Source: Bradyrhizobium sp. BTAi1 (GTDB taxonomy: Bacteria > Pseudomonadota > Alphaproteobacteria > Rhizobiales > Xanthobacteraceae). From it: a stretch of 64,000 bases of DNA. Below are positions 1-10,201 of this stretch, piece after piece. Both the position numbers and the translations under genes were made by a program. The stretch's first letter is position 1. Every line of letters starts with the position of its first letter. Under the pieces are notes generated by a model. It ran no database searches. It was not told the origin of the DNA and worked only from the letters and a program-made list of their open reading frames with translations. The stretch is taken from NCBI RefSeq assembly GCF_000015165.1, contig NC_009485.1:6653501-6717500 (forward strand), in the 5' to 3' direction.

Positions 1-122
1 TCCTTGATTTGCATCGACAACGCCGGCTGCGAGATCGAGCAGGCTTCGGCCGCGCGGCCGAAATGGCCGAGACGCGCCAGCGCATCGAAATAACGGAGCT
101 GTCGCATCGTCAAATGTATCAT
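1..122 (-). CDS. oxyR: LysR-family regulator, OxyR-like (N-terminal fragment)
   Basis: The reverse strand from 122 reads a LysR-type N-terminus, MIHLTMRQLRYFDALARLGH, followed by a winged-helix segment containing AAEACSISQPALS, and runs off the window edge. About 40 residues are visible. This is the DNA-binding helix-turn-helix of the family. Divergent orientation next to a catalase-peroxidase gene is the usual arrangement of the hydrogen-peroxide sensor OxyR, so peroxide-responsive control of katG is the likely role. A second in-frame ATG lies at 107. The effector domain and redox cysteines are outside the window, so OxyR rather than another LysR protein is an inference. Confidence 0.75.
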   Translation of the reverse strand, partial: MIHLTMRQLRYFDALARLGHFGRAAEACSISQPALSMQIK

Positions 123-236
123 CAGATTATCTTATCGTGACAATCACCAAAGTCAATTTCCCCTGATCGATCTCACCGCGTAGGGTCCGGCCGCGCCCGT
201 AGGGGGAAACCATGCCGATCAGGTCAGGAGGCAAAA
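123..236. promoter_or_regulatory. oxyR-katG divergent promoter region
   Basis: This 114-base gap separates the two divergent genes and must hold both promoters. It is AT-richer than its surroundings near 123-165, where an OxyR or LysR site would be expected, but I cannot pick a convincing site by eye. A ribosome binding site, AGGAGG, lies about 8 bases before the katG ATG. Confidence 0.45.
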
Positions 237-2417
<2,181 letters not shown>

Positions 2418-2449
2418 GTTTAGCGTCACGGCCGATCGGATCAGAGAAG

Positions 2450-2482
2450 AGCGGCGCTTCAGCGATGAAGCGCCGCTTTTTC
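2450..2482 (+). terminator. Rho-independent terminator after katG
   Basis: A perfect 11-bp stem (2450-2460 with 2467-2477) closes a six-base loop and is followed by a run of five T. It lies 33 bases after the katG stop codon and just before the convergent transglycosylase gene. Confidence 0.85.
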
Positions 2483-2513
2483 ATGTTTACATACCCGGCG
2501 CTGAGGGCACGTC

Positions 2514-3326
2514 TTACCGCTGCGCGGCTGAGCCACCACCGTCGATCTGGCGGCCCATCAGGGCGATGGCCTTCTGGTAGACGCCGGCGGCGTTCCAGGC
2601 CTCGATGGCGGCGAAGTTCGGCTCGCCGGGCTGATAGCCAGCGCCGGCCTTCCAGCCATTGGCGCGCAGGAAGTTGGCGGTGGAGGCCAGCGCGTTGGCG
2701 GCGACGTCGAGATTGCCGACGCCATAGGCCAGGATGTTCTTGGGCATGAACTGGGTCTGCCCGACCTCGCCATGCATCGAGCCGCGCGTGTTGCCCGACA
2801 GCACGCCGCGGTCGATCAGCTTCAACGCGGCATAGAGCTGCTCGGTGAAGAATTCCGGCCGGCGGCAATCATAGGCGAGCGTGGCGATCGACGACAGCAT
2901 GTGCTGGTTGCCGCGCTGGCTGCCGAACGCGCTCTCCATGCCCCAGATCGCGATCAACGGGCCCGGCGGCACGCCGTAGCGCTGCTCGATGGAGGCGAAC
3001 ATCGCCGCCTGCGACTGCTTCAGCTGCCGGCCGCGCGCAACGATCGCAGCGGCCCCGCGCTTGGCCAGGAACTGGTCGAGCGACAGCTGGAAGCTGCGCT
3101 GACCGCGATCGGCGGCGATGGTGGCGGACGCGTAGTTGGTCTGCATCAGCGCCGCGATCGCGGTGCCGCCGACGCCCTTGGCCCTCGCCTCCTCGCTGAA
3201 CTCGCGCTTCCAGGCATCGAAGCCCGCAGGCGACGTACCGCACTGCGCCGCCTGCGCACCACTCAGTCCCGCAAGCAGCACCATCGCGGTCAAAGCCGTC
3301 CTGATCGTGGCCTGGCCCTTGGTCAT
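2514..3326 (-). CDS. Lytic murein transglycosylase (MltB/SLT_2 family)
   Basis: A 270-residue exported protein starting MTKGQATIRTALTAMVLLAG with a cleavable signal peptide ending near AQA. The body matches the MltB-like SLT_2 family, which cleaves peptidoglycan glycan strands to 1,6-anhydromuramyl ends. The catalytic glutamate lies in the motif GMESAFG, and the family motif GQTQFMPKN is present. The C-terminus lacks the extra peptidoglycan-binding domain that many homologues carry, so this is a short form. A start 10 codons further upstream is possible, but the ATG at 3326 follows a GAAGAGGA ribosome binding site. Convergent with katG and monocistronic. Confidence 0.88.
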   Translation of the reverse strand: MTKGQATIRTALTAMVLLAGLSGAQAAQCGTSPAGFDAWKREFSEEARAKGVGGTAIAALMQTNYASATIAADRGQRSFQLSLDQFLAKRGAAAIVARGRQLKQSQAAMFASIEQRYGVPPGPLIAIWGMESAFGSQRGNQHMLSSIATLAYDCRRPEFFTEQLYAALKLIDRGVLSGNTRGSMHGEVGQTQFMPKNILAYGVGNLDVAANALASTANFLRANGWKAGAGYQPGEPNFAAIEAWNAAGVYQKAIALMGRQIDGGGSAAQR

Positions 3327-3676
3327 TCCGCCGTCCTCTTCTCTGGTCTGTGGCACGAGCGCTCTTGTGTTTCCATGAGCGACTCATGCGCCTGCACGCG
3401 CGATCAACGCGGTGATCGGCATTGCTGTGCCGCGCTGTTGAACCGCCGCAACCTATCGGAAATGACGTCCATGTCCTAGCCGCAGGCGTTGGATCGCACC
3501 CAAGCCGGTTCCCATCTACGCGGTGGCTGTCGCGGCGCATGCATCGCTGGGCTCAACAGCCTGCTTATGCGATCGAGGTCCGGTCTGCGCGCCACGATGG
3601 GCGGCGCTCCTTTCAGGCTTGATTAATATACATGAACAATACTATACGGTATCGTTTTTAACAGGTGGAGTGCGGC
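3327..3676. promoter_or_regulatory. Divergent intergenic region upstream of the patatin-like lipoprotein gene
   Basis: This 350-base stretch holds no convincing gene. The right end is AT-rich. A possible promoter reads TTGATT (3619-3624) and TATACG about 18 bases later. The second element lies inside the motif ACTATACGGTATCGTTTT at 3641-3658, which recurs upstream of the next gene. Confidence 0.5.
3641..3658 (+). promoter_or_regulatory. Putative operator copy 1 (ACTATAC-N-GT-N-TCGTTTT)
   Basis: The 18-mer ACTATACGGTATCGTTTT contains the short dyad ATAC-G-GTAT and lies 19 bases before the GTG start. A near-identical copy lies at 4872-4889, upstream of the next gene. Shared promoter-proximal placement suggests a common repressor, plausibly the TetR protein encoded at 5557-6246. 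Confidence 0.5.
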
Positions 3677-4846
3677 GTGAAACCAGGTTCCAAGCAGGCG
3701 GGCAGCGTGGCCGTCGCAATCTGCGTTGCCGCGCTGCTGCTCTCGGCCTGCGCGTCCGTTCAGCGCGCGACCTACTCGGCGGATGAGGCCAAGCGGGCCC
3801 GCATCGACGGCTTCGGCGCAATCCGCATGTGGGCCGATGCGCCCCCCGAGACCTTCAACGTGGCGTCGTTCACGCCGAGGCCACAGCCGAACCGGCCCTT
3901 CGCCTATCTTGCGCTGTCGGGCGGCGGCGGCGACGGCGCGTTCGGCGCCGGAATTCTGAACGGCTGGAGCGAGAGCGGCGCGCGTCCTGAATTCACGGTC
4001 GTCTCGGGCGTGAGCACTGGCGCCCTGATCGCGCCGTTTGCGTTTCTCGGACCGGCTTACGATCCGACGCTGAAGGAGATGTATACGAGCGGCCTCGCCA
4101 GTTCGTTCGCCGCCTCTCCCAATGCGCTGGGGGCGGTATTTGGCTCCGCACTGTTCGATAACCAGCCGCTTCGCGACGCCATCAGCCGGTATGCAACGGC
4201 CGAACTGCTAGAAGCGATTGCCAAGGAACACGCAAAGGGGCGACGGCTGTTCGTCGTGACCACCGATCTGGATGCGGGCCGCCCGGTGCTATGGAACATG
4301 GGTGAAATCGCGTCGGCGCGAACGCCGCAGGCGCTCGCTTTATTCCGGCAGGTGCTGACGGCATCGGCCAGCGTTCCCGTCGCCTTCCCGCCATCGCTGA
4401 TCGCCGCCTCCTCCGACGGCAAGCCGATCGAGGAGATGCATGTCGACGGCGGCGTTTCGACGCAGGTCTTCACCTTTCCCGATCGCCTGCTGATGCAGCC
4501 CGACACCTCTCGGCGCATGGCGGCACCGAAACCGGCGATTTACATCATCATGAACGGCCGGATCTCGACCGAATTCCAGCCCGTCGAGAACAGCACCAAG
4601 GCAATCGCGATCCGCTCACTGGGAATGAAGAGCAAGCGCGAGATCCAGGGCTATCTGTCGGCGACCTATCAATTTGCCAAGCACAACGGGCTCGCCTTCA
4701 ACATGACCGCGATCGACTCATCCGTTCCCGAAGGCCCGGGAGTGGGATTCGATACCGACTATATGCGCTCGTTATATGCACTTGGCTATGACAGCGCCCG
4801 CTCCGGGCAGTTCTGGGTCCAGACCCCCGCTCCGCCGCGATCTTGA
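3677..4846 (+). CDS. Patatin-like phospholipase lipoprotein
   Basis: A 389-residue protein with a lipoprotein signal peptide: a basic start, a hydrophobic core and the lipobox LSAC with the lipidated cysteine at position 25. It shows the patatin signature: the glycine-rich oxyanion loop LALSGGGGDGAFGAG (79-91), the nucleophile serine S113 in GVSTG, and the aspartate of a DGG motif in the second half (HVDGGVS). This is a Ser-Asp dyad acyl hydrolase, so lipid hydrolysis at the outer membrane is the likely activity; the substrate is unknown. I chose the GTG at 3677 because GGTGGAG precedes it by 6 bases; a GTG four codons upstream is possible. The gene is followed by the PepSY gene, with that gene's promoter overlapping the stop codon. 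Confidence 0.85.
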   Translation: MKPGSKQAGSVAVAICVAALLLSACASVQRATYSADEAKRARIDGFGAIRMWADAPPETFNVASFTPRPQPNRPFAYLALSGGGGDGAFGAGILNGWSESGARPEFTVVSGVSTGALIAPFAFLGPAYDPTLKEMYTSGLASSFAASPNALGAVFGSALFDNQPLRDAISRYATAELLEAIAKEHAKGRRLFVVTTDLDAGRPVLWNMGEIASARTPQALALFRQVLTASASVPVAFPPSLIAASSDGKPIEEMHVDGGVSTQVFTFPDRLLMQPDTSRRMAAPKPAIYIIMNGRISTEFQPVENSTKAIAIRSLGMKSKREIQGYLSATYQFAKHNGLAFNMTAIDSSVPEGPGVGFDTDYMRSLYALGYDSARSGQFWVQTPAPPRS

Positions 4847-4890
4847 CAGCGGCGAGGAAAGGAATTATAAAACTATACAGTTTCGTTTTA
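4843..4890 (+). promoter_or_regulatory. Putative promoter and operator copy 2 of the PepSY gene
   Basis: TTGACA (4843-4848, overlapping the patatin gene stop) and TTATAA (4865-4870) are separated by 16 bases. The motif ACTATACAGTTTCGTTTT (4872-4889) follows directly and matches the motif at 3641-3658 in 16 of 18 positions. This is a good candidate for a repressed sigma-70 type promoter. Confidence 0.5.
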
Positions 4891-4953
4891 TCTTACTGCT
4901 TTGGCGGGGAATCCTCTACAAGCACCGACCGATGTCCGAGACAGCGGGGAGCC

Positions 4954-5547
4954 ATGAGACGAATCATTCTGTTCACTTTGATGCTGTTGTCGTGGAGCTC
5001 CCTGGCCCATGCCGTCCCCAACGCCTCGACGGCGGGGGGGCAAGCCTCGGATCCGCAAACCTCCAGCTCGAATGATCCGGCGCTGAGCCAGGAAACCATC
5101 GACCGCGAGCTCGACCGGTTCCGCCGCACCGAGGTGTCGCTGCACCAGGCGCTGCGGATCGCCGAGAAGATTCATCCCGGCTCGAAAACCGCAGACATCA
5201 GCTTCGAAGGCGGACTCGACGTGCCTGTCTACAAGGTCCGGACGCTGCAAAGCGGACAGATCTGGGAGTCCGACATCGACTGCTCCACCGCCAAGGTGCT
5301 GAACAGCGTGCTGTTCTCGACGGTCCAGGGGCTGAATGAAAGCGACCGCAACAGCCTGACCGCGCTCGATACGGTGTCTCTGAAGATGTCGGATGCGATC
5401 CGGATCGCCGAGCGATCCGCGGCAGGCAAGGCCATCAGCGGTGGCCTGATGACCAAGGACGGCAAGCTCGCCTTTGTCGTGGTGGTGGTCAGCGGCAAGG
5501 ATCTGAAGCAAGTCACGCTGGAGCCCACGTCGCCACGGCGGCGCTGA
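4954..5547 (+). CDS. Exported PepSY-domain protein
   Basis: A 197-residue protein beginning MRRIILFTLMLLSWSSLAHA, a clear Sec signal peptide with cleavage after AHA, so the protein is probably periplasmic. Two weakly similar PepSY-like segments follow: SLHQALRIAEKIHPGSK with KVRTLQSGQIWESDID, and KMSDAIRIAERSAAGKA with LAFVVVVVSGKDL. PepSY domains often inhibit or chaperone exported peptidases, but the role here is unknown. The start at 4954 follows AGCGGGGAG. It lies 107 bases behind the patatin-like gene and is convergent with the TetR gene, only 9 bases from its end. Confidence 0.75.
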   Translation: MRRIILFTLMLLSWSSLAHAVPNASTAGGQASDPQTSSSNDPALSQETIDRELDRFRRTEVSLHQALRIAEKIHPGSKTADISFEGGLDVPVYKVRTLQSGQIWESDIDCSTAKVLNSVLFSTVQGLNESDRNSLTALDTVSLKMSDAIRIAERSAAGKAISGGLMTKDGKLAFVVVVVSGKDLKQVTLEPTSPRRR

Positions 5548-5556
5548 TCGCGCTCC

Positions 5557-6246
5557 CTAATCCTTGCCTTGCAGGGCGAGGAAGATCTTGACCCGCTCGC
5601 GAATGAAGACGGGCATCTGCTTGCGAAGGGTTTTCTCGTCCAATCCCATCAGCGCGCGCATCATCAGCGGCAGGACGGTCAGATCGATGAAGATCTCCGC
5701 AGAGGCCTCCCAGGCCTTTGCAGGCGGGCGTCTCGCCCCGCTTCCGGGGGAGCGAAACGTTTCGGCCAGCAGCACGGCCACCGCGTGCGCCGCACGTTTG
5801 CGCGTGACCTCGTGAACCTCGCAGCTGAGATCGGGAAAGCGATAGGCCTCTCCGATCGTTACGCGCAACAGGCCGAGCGTCTCCTTCAACCCGCGATTGA
5901 CGATGGTCGTCGCCAGCCCGACCAGTTTCTCCTGAACAGTTCCGGCGGGCGCCGTGTAGGAGCCGAAATTCATCAGTTCATTGAGGGAGCGCTCGATGAT
6001 GGCCGCAAACAAGGCCGGCTTGCCGGAGTATCGCGCATAGATGGTCGGTTTGGACGCCGGCGCCCGTTCCGCGATCTCATCGATGCTGGTGCCGTCGAAA
6101 CCGCGCTCCAGGAAAACCTCGCGCGCGGCATCCAGGATCCGCGCTTCGATGTCGCCGGCCAATGCCTTCGGAGGCCGGCCCACCCGACCGCGCACGGCAT
6201 CCCGCGCTACGGCACTTCGCTTAACCTTGGCCAGCGTGCGGGCCAT
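5557..6246 (-). CDS. TetR-family transcriptional regulator
   Basis: 229 residues. After a basic tail (1-30), the TetR helix-turn-helix spans about 35-80: ILDAAREVFLERGFDGTSID then ASKPTIYARYSGKPALF. The C-terminal half is the variable ligand-binding and dimerisation region. It converges on the patatin/PepSY pair, and both of those genes carry the same ACTATAC-type motif upstream, so it may repress them; that link is inference. GGGAG sits unusually close to the ATG (one base spacing), so the true start could be elsewhere. The ligand is unknown. Confidence 0.9.
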   Translation of the reverse strand: MARTLAKVKRSAVARDAVRGRVGRPPKALAGDIEARILDAAREVFLERGFDGTSIDEIAERAPASKPTIYARYSGKPALFAAIIERSLNELMNFGSYTAPAGTVQEKLVGLATTIVNRGLKETLGLLRVTIGEAYRFPDLSCEVHEVTRKRAAHAVAVLLAETFRSPGSGARRPPAKAWEASAEIFIDLTVLPLMMRALMGLDEKTLRKQMPVFIRERVKIFLALQGKD

Positions 6247-6262
6247 ACTCCCGGACCTCGAG

Positions 6263-6282
6263 TCGACATGTGAACATGTCGA
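6263..6282. promoter_or_regulatory. Palindrome upstream of the TetR gene (possible autoregulatory operator)
   Basis: TCGACATGT-GA-ACATGTCGA is a perfect 9-bp inverted repeat with a two-base spacer, 17 bases before the TetR start codon. Position and symmetry fit a TetR dimer site. A second short palindrome, CTATGCG-CA-CGCATAG, lies at 6337-6352. Confidence 0.5.
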
Positions 6283-6402
6283 TAACGCATTACACGGTCT
6301 GGGCGCCGCCGCGATAGAACGCGATTGTGGGAGCAGCTATGCGCACGCATAGTGGCGTACAACATCGGAAACCCTTGAAGACGCTCACTTCATCGAAAGA
6401 CC

Positions 6403-7125
6403 TCAAACGCCGAGCTCGCTGAGGTCGTCGAGCACTGCGAGCGCGCCGTCGAAAATATCATCGTGAAAGTAGAGGCTCCGCGTGATGAGCACCGGCACGC
6501 CGGCGCGGGTCGCCGCCATCAGCCCATTGCCTGAATCCTCGATCGCCAGGCAGCTTGCACCAGGCAGATCGAGTTGTGACAGCACCTCGATGTAGACGTC
6601 CGGCGCCGGCTTCTTCCGCGCGACGTCGTCGGCAGCAACGACCGCTGCGAACATCGTCTCCCAATCCTGCCCCAAGACGGGGGCCAGCAGCGCATCAATA
6701 TTGACCCGCGTGGTGGTGGTCGCAATTGCGATCCGCTGCCCGCGACCGATTGCCGCGTCGAGCAGCGCTCTCACTCCTGGGCGCAATGGACAGCCCTTGT
6801 CGGCCATCAGCGCGGCAAAACGCTCGGTCTTGACCCGATGCAGCCGGGCAATGATGGCATCGCTCAATGGCGGCCCCGTCCGTCGCATCTGGTCGAAGGC
6901 GCGAATACGTTCCTTGCCGCCAGCCACCCGCAACAATTCCTTGTAGACACGGCGTCCCCAGTGCCAATCGATGCCGGTCGCCACGAAGGCTTCATTGAAG
7001 GCCTCGCGATGCAGCTCCTCGGTTTCCGCCAACGTGCCGTCAACATCGAAGATCAGCGCACCGGCATCGGCGATCCGGCGCTTGAGGTCGTCGAGCGGGG
7101 CGTTTTTCACCAGCGCGAGACTCAT
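6403..7125 (-). CDS. cbbY: CbbY-family HAD phosphatase
   Basis: 240 residues of the haloacid dehalogenase superfamily. Motif I is FDVDGTLAET with the nucleophile D27 and acid/base D29; motif II is the IAIATTTT strand; the motif III lysine lies in ARKKPAPDVY; the motif IV acidic pair lies in IEDSGNG. CbbY in red-type RuBisCO organisms removes xylulose-1,5-bisphosphate, a misfire product that inhibits RuBisCO. It is the last gene of the cbb operon and overlaps cbbX by ATGA, so the two are translationally coupled. Product assignment is strong from family plus context. Confidence 0.93.
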   Translation of the reverse strand: MSLALVKNAPLDDLKRRIADAGALIFDVDGTLAETEELHREAFNEAFVATGIDWHWGRRVYKELLRVAGGKERIRAFDQMRRTGPPLSDAIIARLHRVKTERFAALMADKGCPLRPGVRALLDAAIGRGQRIAIATTTTRVNIDALLAPVLGQDWETMFAAVVAADDVARKKPAPDVYIEVLSQLDLPGASCLAIEDSGNGLMAATRAGVPVLITRSLYFHDDIFDGALAVLDDLSELGV

Positions 7126-8057
7126 GGCTGCGCCTCCGTCTTACCCTGCCCGTGCGCGAACACGCGGCTCGCCAGCACGTCGCTGGCCTCGATCGACATC
7201 ACTTCATCGGACGTCAACACACGGTCGAGCCGCGACACCAGGCGGTTGGCCTGACGCAGGCGGACGCGATCCAGCGCATTGCGGATGGAGCGCGCATTGG
7301 AGAACAGCGGCTGCGTGCGGCGCACCGCGATATATTTTTCGAATGCTGCGCGCGCCTCCGGCGAGAAGCGGTAGTTCTGCCCTTCCAGCATCATCTCGGC
7401 GATCGTCAGCAGCTCGCCCTCGGAATAGTCCGGGAAGTCGATATGATGGGCGATGCGGGAGCGGAAGCCGGGATTGCTCTGAAAGAACTTTTCCATGCGA
7501 TCGGCATAGCCGGCGAGGATCACCACGAGGTCCTCACGCTGTGACTCCATGATCTGCAGCAGGATCTCGATCGATTCCTGGCCGTAGTCCCGCTCGTTCT
7601 CGGGCCGATAGAGATAATAGGCCTCGTCGATGAACAGCACGCCGCCCATCGCCTTCTTCAGCACCTCCTTGGTCTTCGGTGCGGTATGGCCGATATATTG
7701 ACCGACGAGATCGTCGCGGGTGACGCTGATCACGTGGCCGCGGCGGACGAAGCCGAGCCGGTGCAGGATGCCGGCCATGCGCAGCGCGACCGTGGTCTTG
7801 CCGGTGCCGGGATTGCCGGTGAATGACATGTGCAGCGTCGGAAAGGTCGTCGCCAGCCCCATCTTGCGCCGGATACGCTCCATCAGCAGCAGCGAGGCGA
7901 TCTCGCGGATCCGCGTCTTGACCGGCGCAAGACCGACCAGCTCACGGTCGAGCTGTTCCAGGACGGGGGCGATCTCGACGCTCTCGAACTCGCGGCGCAA
8001 GTCGATCGTATCGACCGGAGTGGCCTGGCTGGCGTCCGCCTGCGTAGCCTGCATCAT
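7122..8057 (-). CDS. cbbX: Red-type RuBisCO activase CbbX (AAA+ ATPase)
   Basis: About 311 residues. Walker A is GNPGTGKTT (from residue 81), Walker B is GGVLFIDEAYYL, and the AAA+ arginine-containing segments follow. CbbX forms a hexamer that pulls on the C-terminus of the large subunit of red-type form IC RuBisCO to release inhibitory sugar phosphates. The two adjacent ATG codons at 8057/8054 follow GGAGCACGGAT, and the encoded length matches the family; longer in-frame starts upstream lack a ribosome binding site. It is separated from cbbS by a strong hairpin and overlaps cbbY. Confidence 0.95.
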   Translation of the reverse strand: MMQATQADASQATPVDTIDLRREFESVEIAPVLEQLDRELVGLAPVKTRIREIASLLLMERIRRKMGLATTFPTLHMSFTGNPGTGKTTVALRMAGILHRLGFVRRGHVISVTRDDLVGQYIGHTAPKTKEVLKKAMGGVLFIDEAYYLYRPENERDYGQESIEILLQIMESQREDLVVILAGYADRMEKFFQSNPGFRSRIAHHIDFPDYSEGELLTIAEMMLEGQNYRFSPEARAAFEKYIAVRRTQPLFSNARSIRNALDRVRLRQANRLVSRLDRVLTSDEVMSIEASDVLASRVFAHGQGKTEAQP

Positions 8058-8168
8058 GGATCCGTGCTCCGCTTGCCGAAGTTCGCATGCACTGGCGGCA
8101 GCTCCTCCCGCGAACTCCGGCAAACAGGGGACGCCGTCAAATCGGATTTCGTCGTTGCGGCAGAGTCG

Positions 8169-8205
8169 GCGCTGAAGTCCCGCTCTTCCCGGGGGACTTC
8201 AGCGC
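8169..8205 (-). promoter_or_regulatory. Intercistronic hairpin between cbbS and cbbX
   Basis: A perfect 13-bp inverted repeat (8169-8181 with 8193-8205, GCGCTGAAGTCCC / GGGACTTCAGCGC) encloses an 11-base loop and lies 8 bases after the cbbS stop. There is no T-run on the transcribed strand. It fits an RNA-stabilising or attenuating element that makes cbbLS mRNA more abundant than cbbXY. Confidence 0.75.
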
Positions 8206-8213
8206 TTCCGTCG

Positions 8214-8633
8214 TTATGAGTAGCGCTCGCCTTCCGGGCGCTCGGCCGCGTAGGACCGCGTCGAGTAACGCAGATTGCGGCCGACGGTTTCCTGACGATC
8301 GAGCCGGAAGCCAGGTTCATGCTTCGGCCGGTTGACGATGAAGGACAACCGGGTCGATTCCCAGCCGTGGCTGGAATCGAACGCCGAGATGCGGATGTAG
8401 CGGTCGCCATAGATCTTCCGGCACTCGGCCAACTCGTGCATGATGCCGGCCGCATCGCGCAGGTCGAACATCGGCAGGCCCCACATCTCCCAATAGGTAT
8501 TGCGGGGGTGCGGATCGTCGGTGAACTCGATGTTCACGGCCCAGCCCTTTTCGAGGGAGTACTGGACCTGGGCCGCGATCTGGTCGTCGGTCAGATCGGG
8601 AAGAAAAGAGAAGCAGCCTTGGGTCACGCGCAT
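8214..8633 (-). CDS. cbbS: RuBisCO small subunit, form IC
   Basis: 139 residues. It begins MRVTQGCFSFLPDLTD and carries the small-subunit hallmarks YSLEKGWAVNIEFTDDPHPR, NTYWEMWGLPMFDL and the C-terminal extension typical of red-type enzymes (RLSFIVNRP then RYSTRSYA). It forms L8S8 with CbbL. AGGAGAT precedes the ATG. It is separated from cbbL by 74 bases. Confidence 0.98.
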   Translation of the reverse strand: MRVTQGCFSFLPDLTDDQIAAQVQYSLEKGWAVNIEFTDDPHPRNTYWEMWGLPMFDLRDAAGIMHELAECRKIYGDRYIRISAFDSSHGWESTRLSFIVNRPKHEPGFRLDRQETVGRNLRYSTRSYAAERPEGERYS

Positions 8634-8707
8634 GTTGATATCTCCTGATGTGGCGCAGCCTGGCGAGCCGGTGTCCGGCCCGCAGCGCGGCGGCGGTTCG
8701 AACCGGG

Positions 8708-10168
8708 TTAAGCGGCGGGAGTGACGGTCGGCACGAAGTCCGGCGAGTCGGTGGATTCGTAGTTGAAGGTCACGTCCTTCCAGATCTCCAGCGCCTCGCG
8801 CAGCGGCGTGCAGGTCTGCGCCGCCTTGGCCAGGATCTCCGGGCCCTCATGCACGTAGTCGCGGCCCTCGTTGCGGGCGAGGATCATCGCCTCGAGCGCG
8901 ACGCGGTTGGCGGTGGCGCCGGCGGCGATGCCGCGCGGATGGCCGATGGTGCCGCCACCGAACTGCAGCACGACATCCTCGCCGAGCAGATCGAGCAGCT
9001 GGTGCATCTGGCCGGCATGAATGCCGCCGGACGCCACCGGCATCAGCTTGTTCAGGCTGGCCCAATGCTGGTCGAAGAACACGCCATGCTCCAGCCGCAT
9101 CGGATTGAAGTCCTCGCGGCAGATGTCATAATAGCCGCGCGTGGTGTTCGGATCGCCCTCGAGCTTGCCGACCACGGTGCCGGCATGGATGTGATCGACG
9201 CCGGCGAGCCGCATCCATTTGGCGATCACGCGGAACGACACGCCGTGCGCGCGCTGCCGCGTGTAGGTCGAGTGTCCGGCGCGATGCAGGTGCAGGATCA
9301 TGTCGTTGCGGCGCGCCCATTTCGCCATTGACTGGATCGCGGTGTAGCCGATCACGAGATCGATCATGATGATCGTCGAGCCGAGCTCCTTGGCGAACTC
9401 GGCACGCTCATACATGTCCTCCATGGTCGCCGCGGTGACGTTGAGATAGGTGCCCTTGATCTCACCGGTGGCCGCCTGCGCCTTGTTGACCGCCTCCATG
9501 CAATACAGGAAGCGTTCGCGCCAATGCATGAAGGGCTGCGAGTTGATGTTCTCGTCGTCCTTGGTGAAGTCGAGACCGCCCTTCAGCGCCTCGTAGACCA
9601 CGCGGCCATAGTTGCGGCCGGACAGGCCGAGCTTCGGCTTGACAGTGGCGCCAAGCAGCGGCCGGCCGAACTTGTCGAGCCGCTCGCGCTCGACGACGAT
9701 GCCGGTGGCCGGGCCCTGGAACGTCTTCACATAGGCGACCGGCAGCCGCATGTCCTCCAGACGCAGCGCCTTGAGCGGCTTGAAGCCGAACACATTGCCG
9801 ATGATCGAGGCGGTGAGGTTAGCAATCGAACCCGGCTCGAACAGGTCGAGATCATAGGCGATGTAGGCGAAATAGCTGCCCGGCGAGCCCGGCACCGGCT
9901 CGACCCGGTAGCACTTGGCGCGATACTTCTCCGCGGCAGTCAGGCGATCGGTCCACACCACGGTCCAGGTCGCCGTCGACGACTCGCCGGCGACCGCGGC
10001 GCAGGCCTCGACCGGATCCACACCGTCCTGCGGCGTGACGCGGAACAGCGCAATCACGTCGGTGTCCTTGGGCTGATAGGACGGCTCCCAATAGCCCATC
10101 TTCTTGTATTCCATGACGCCGGACTTGTAGCGATCCTTGCCGCGCACGGTGATGGATTGATCGTTCAT
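8708..10168 (-). CDS. cbbL: RuBisCO large subunit, form IC (red type)
   Basis: 486 residues; carboxylates ribulose-1,5-bisphosphate to two 3-phosphoglycerate. Active-site residues are visible: K177 and K179 in TVKPKLGLSG, the carbamylated K203 in GGLDFTKDDEN, and the loop-6 region following GGIHAGQMHQLLD. The long N-terminus and the C-terminal tail after FNYESTDSPDF are typical of the red-type subgroup that needs CbbX. AGGAGGAACAC precedes the ATG. It lies within the cbb operon between cbbA and cbbS. Confidence 0.98.
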   Translation of the reverse strand: MNDQSITVRGKDRYKSGVMEYKKMGYWEPSYQPKDTDVIALFRVTPQDGVDPVEACAAVAGESSTATWTVVWTDRLTAAEKYRAKCYRVEPVPGSPGSYFAYIAYDLDLFEPGSIANLTASIIGNVFGFKPLKALRLEDMRLPVAYVKTFQGPATGIVVERERLDKFGRPLLGATVKPKLGLSGRNYGRVVYEALKGGLDFTKDDENINSQPFMHWRERFLYCMEAVNKAQAATGEIKGTYLNVTAATMEDMYERAEFAKELGSTIIMIDLVIGYTAIQSMAKWARRNDMILHLHRAGHSTYTRQRAHGVSFRVIAKWMRLAGVDHIHAGTVVGKLEGDPNTTRGYYDICREDFNPMRLEHGVFFDQHWASLNKLMPVASGGIHAGQMHQLLDLLGEDVVLQFGGGTIGHPRGIAAGATANRVALEAMILARNEGRDYVHEGPEILAKAAQTCTPLREALEIWKDVTFNYESTDSPDFVPTVTPAA

Positions 10169-10201
10169 GTGTTCCTCCTGATTGTCGTTGTGGTGTGGGT
10201 C

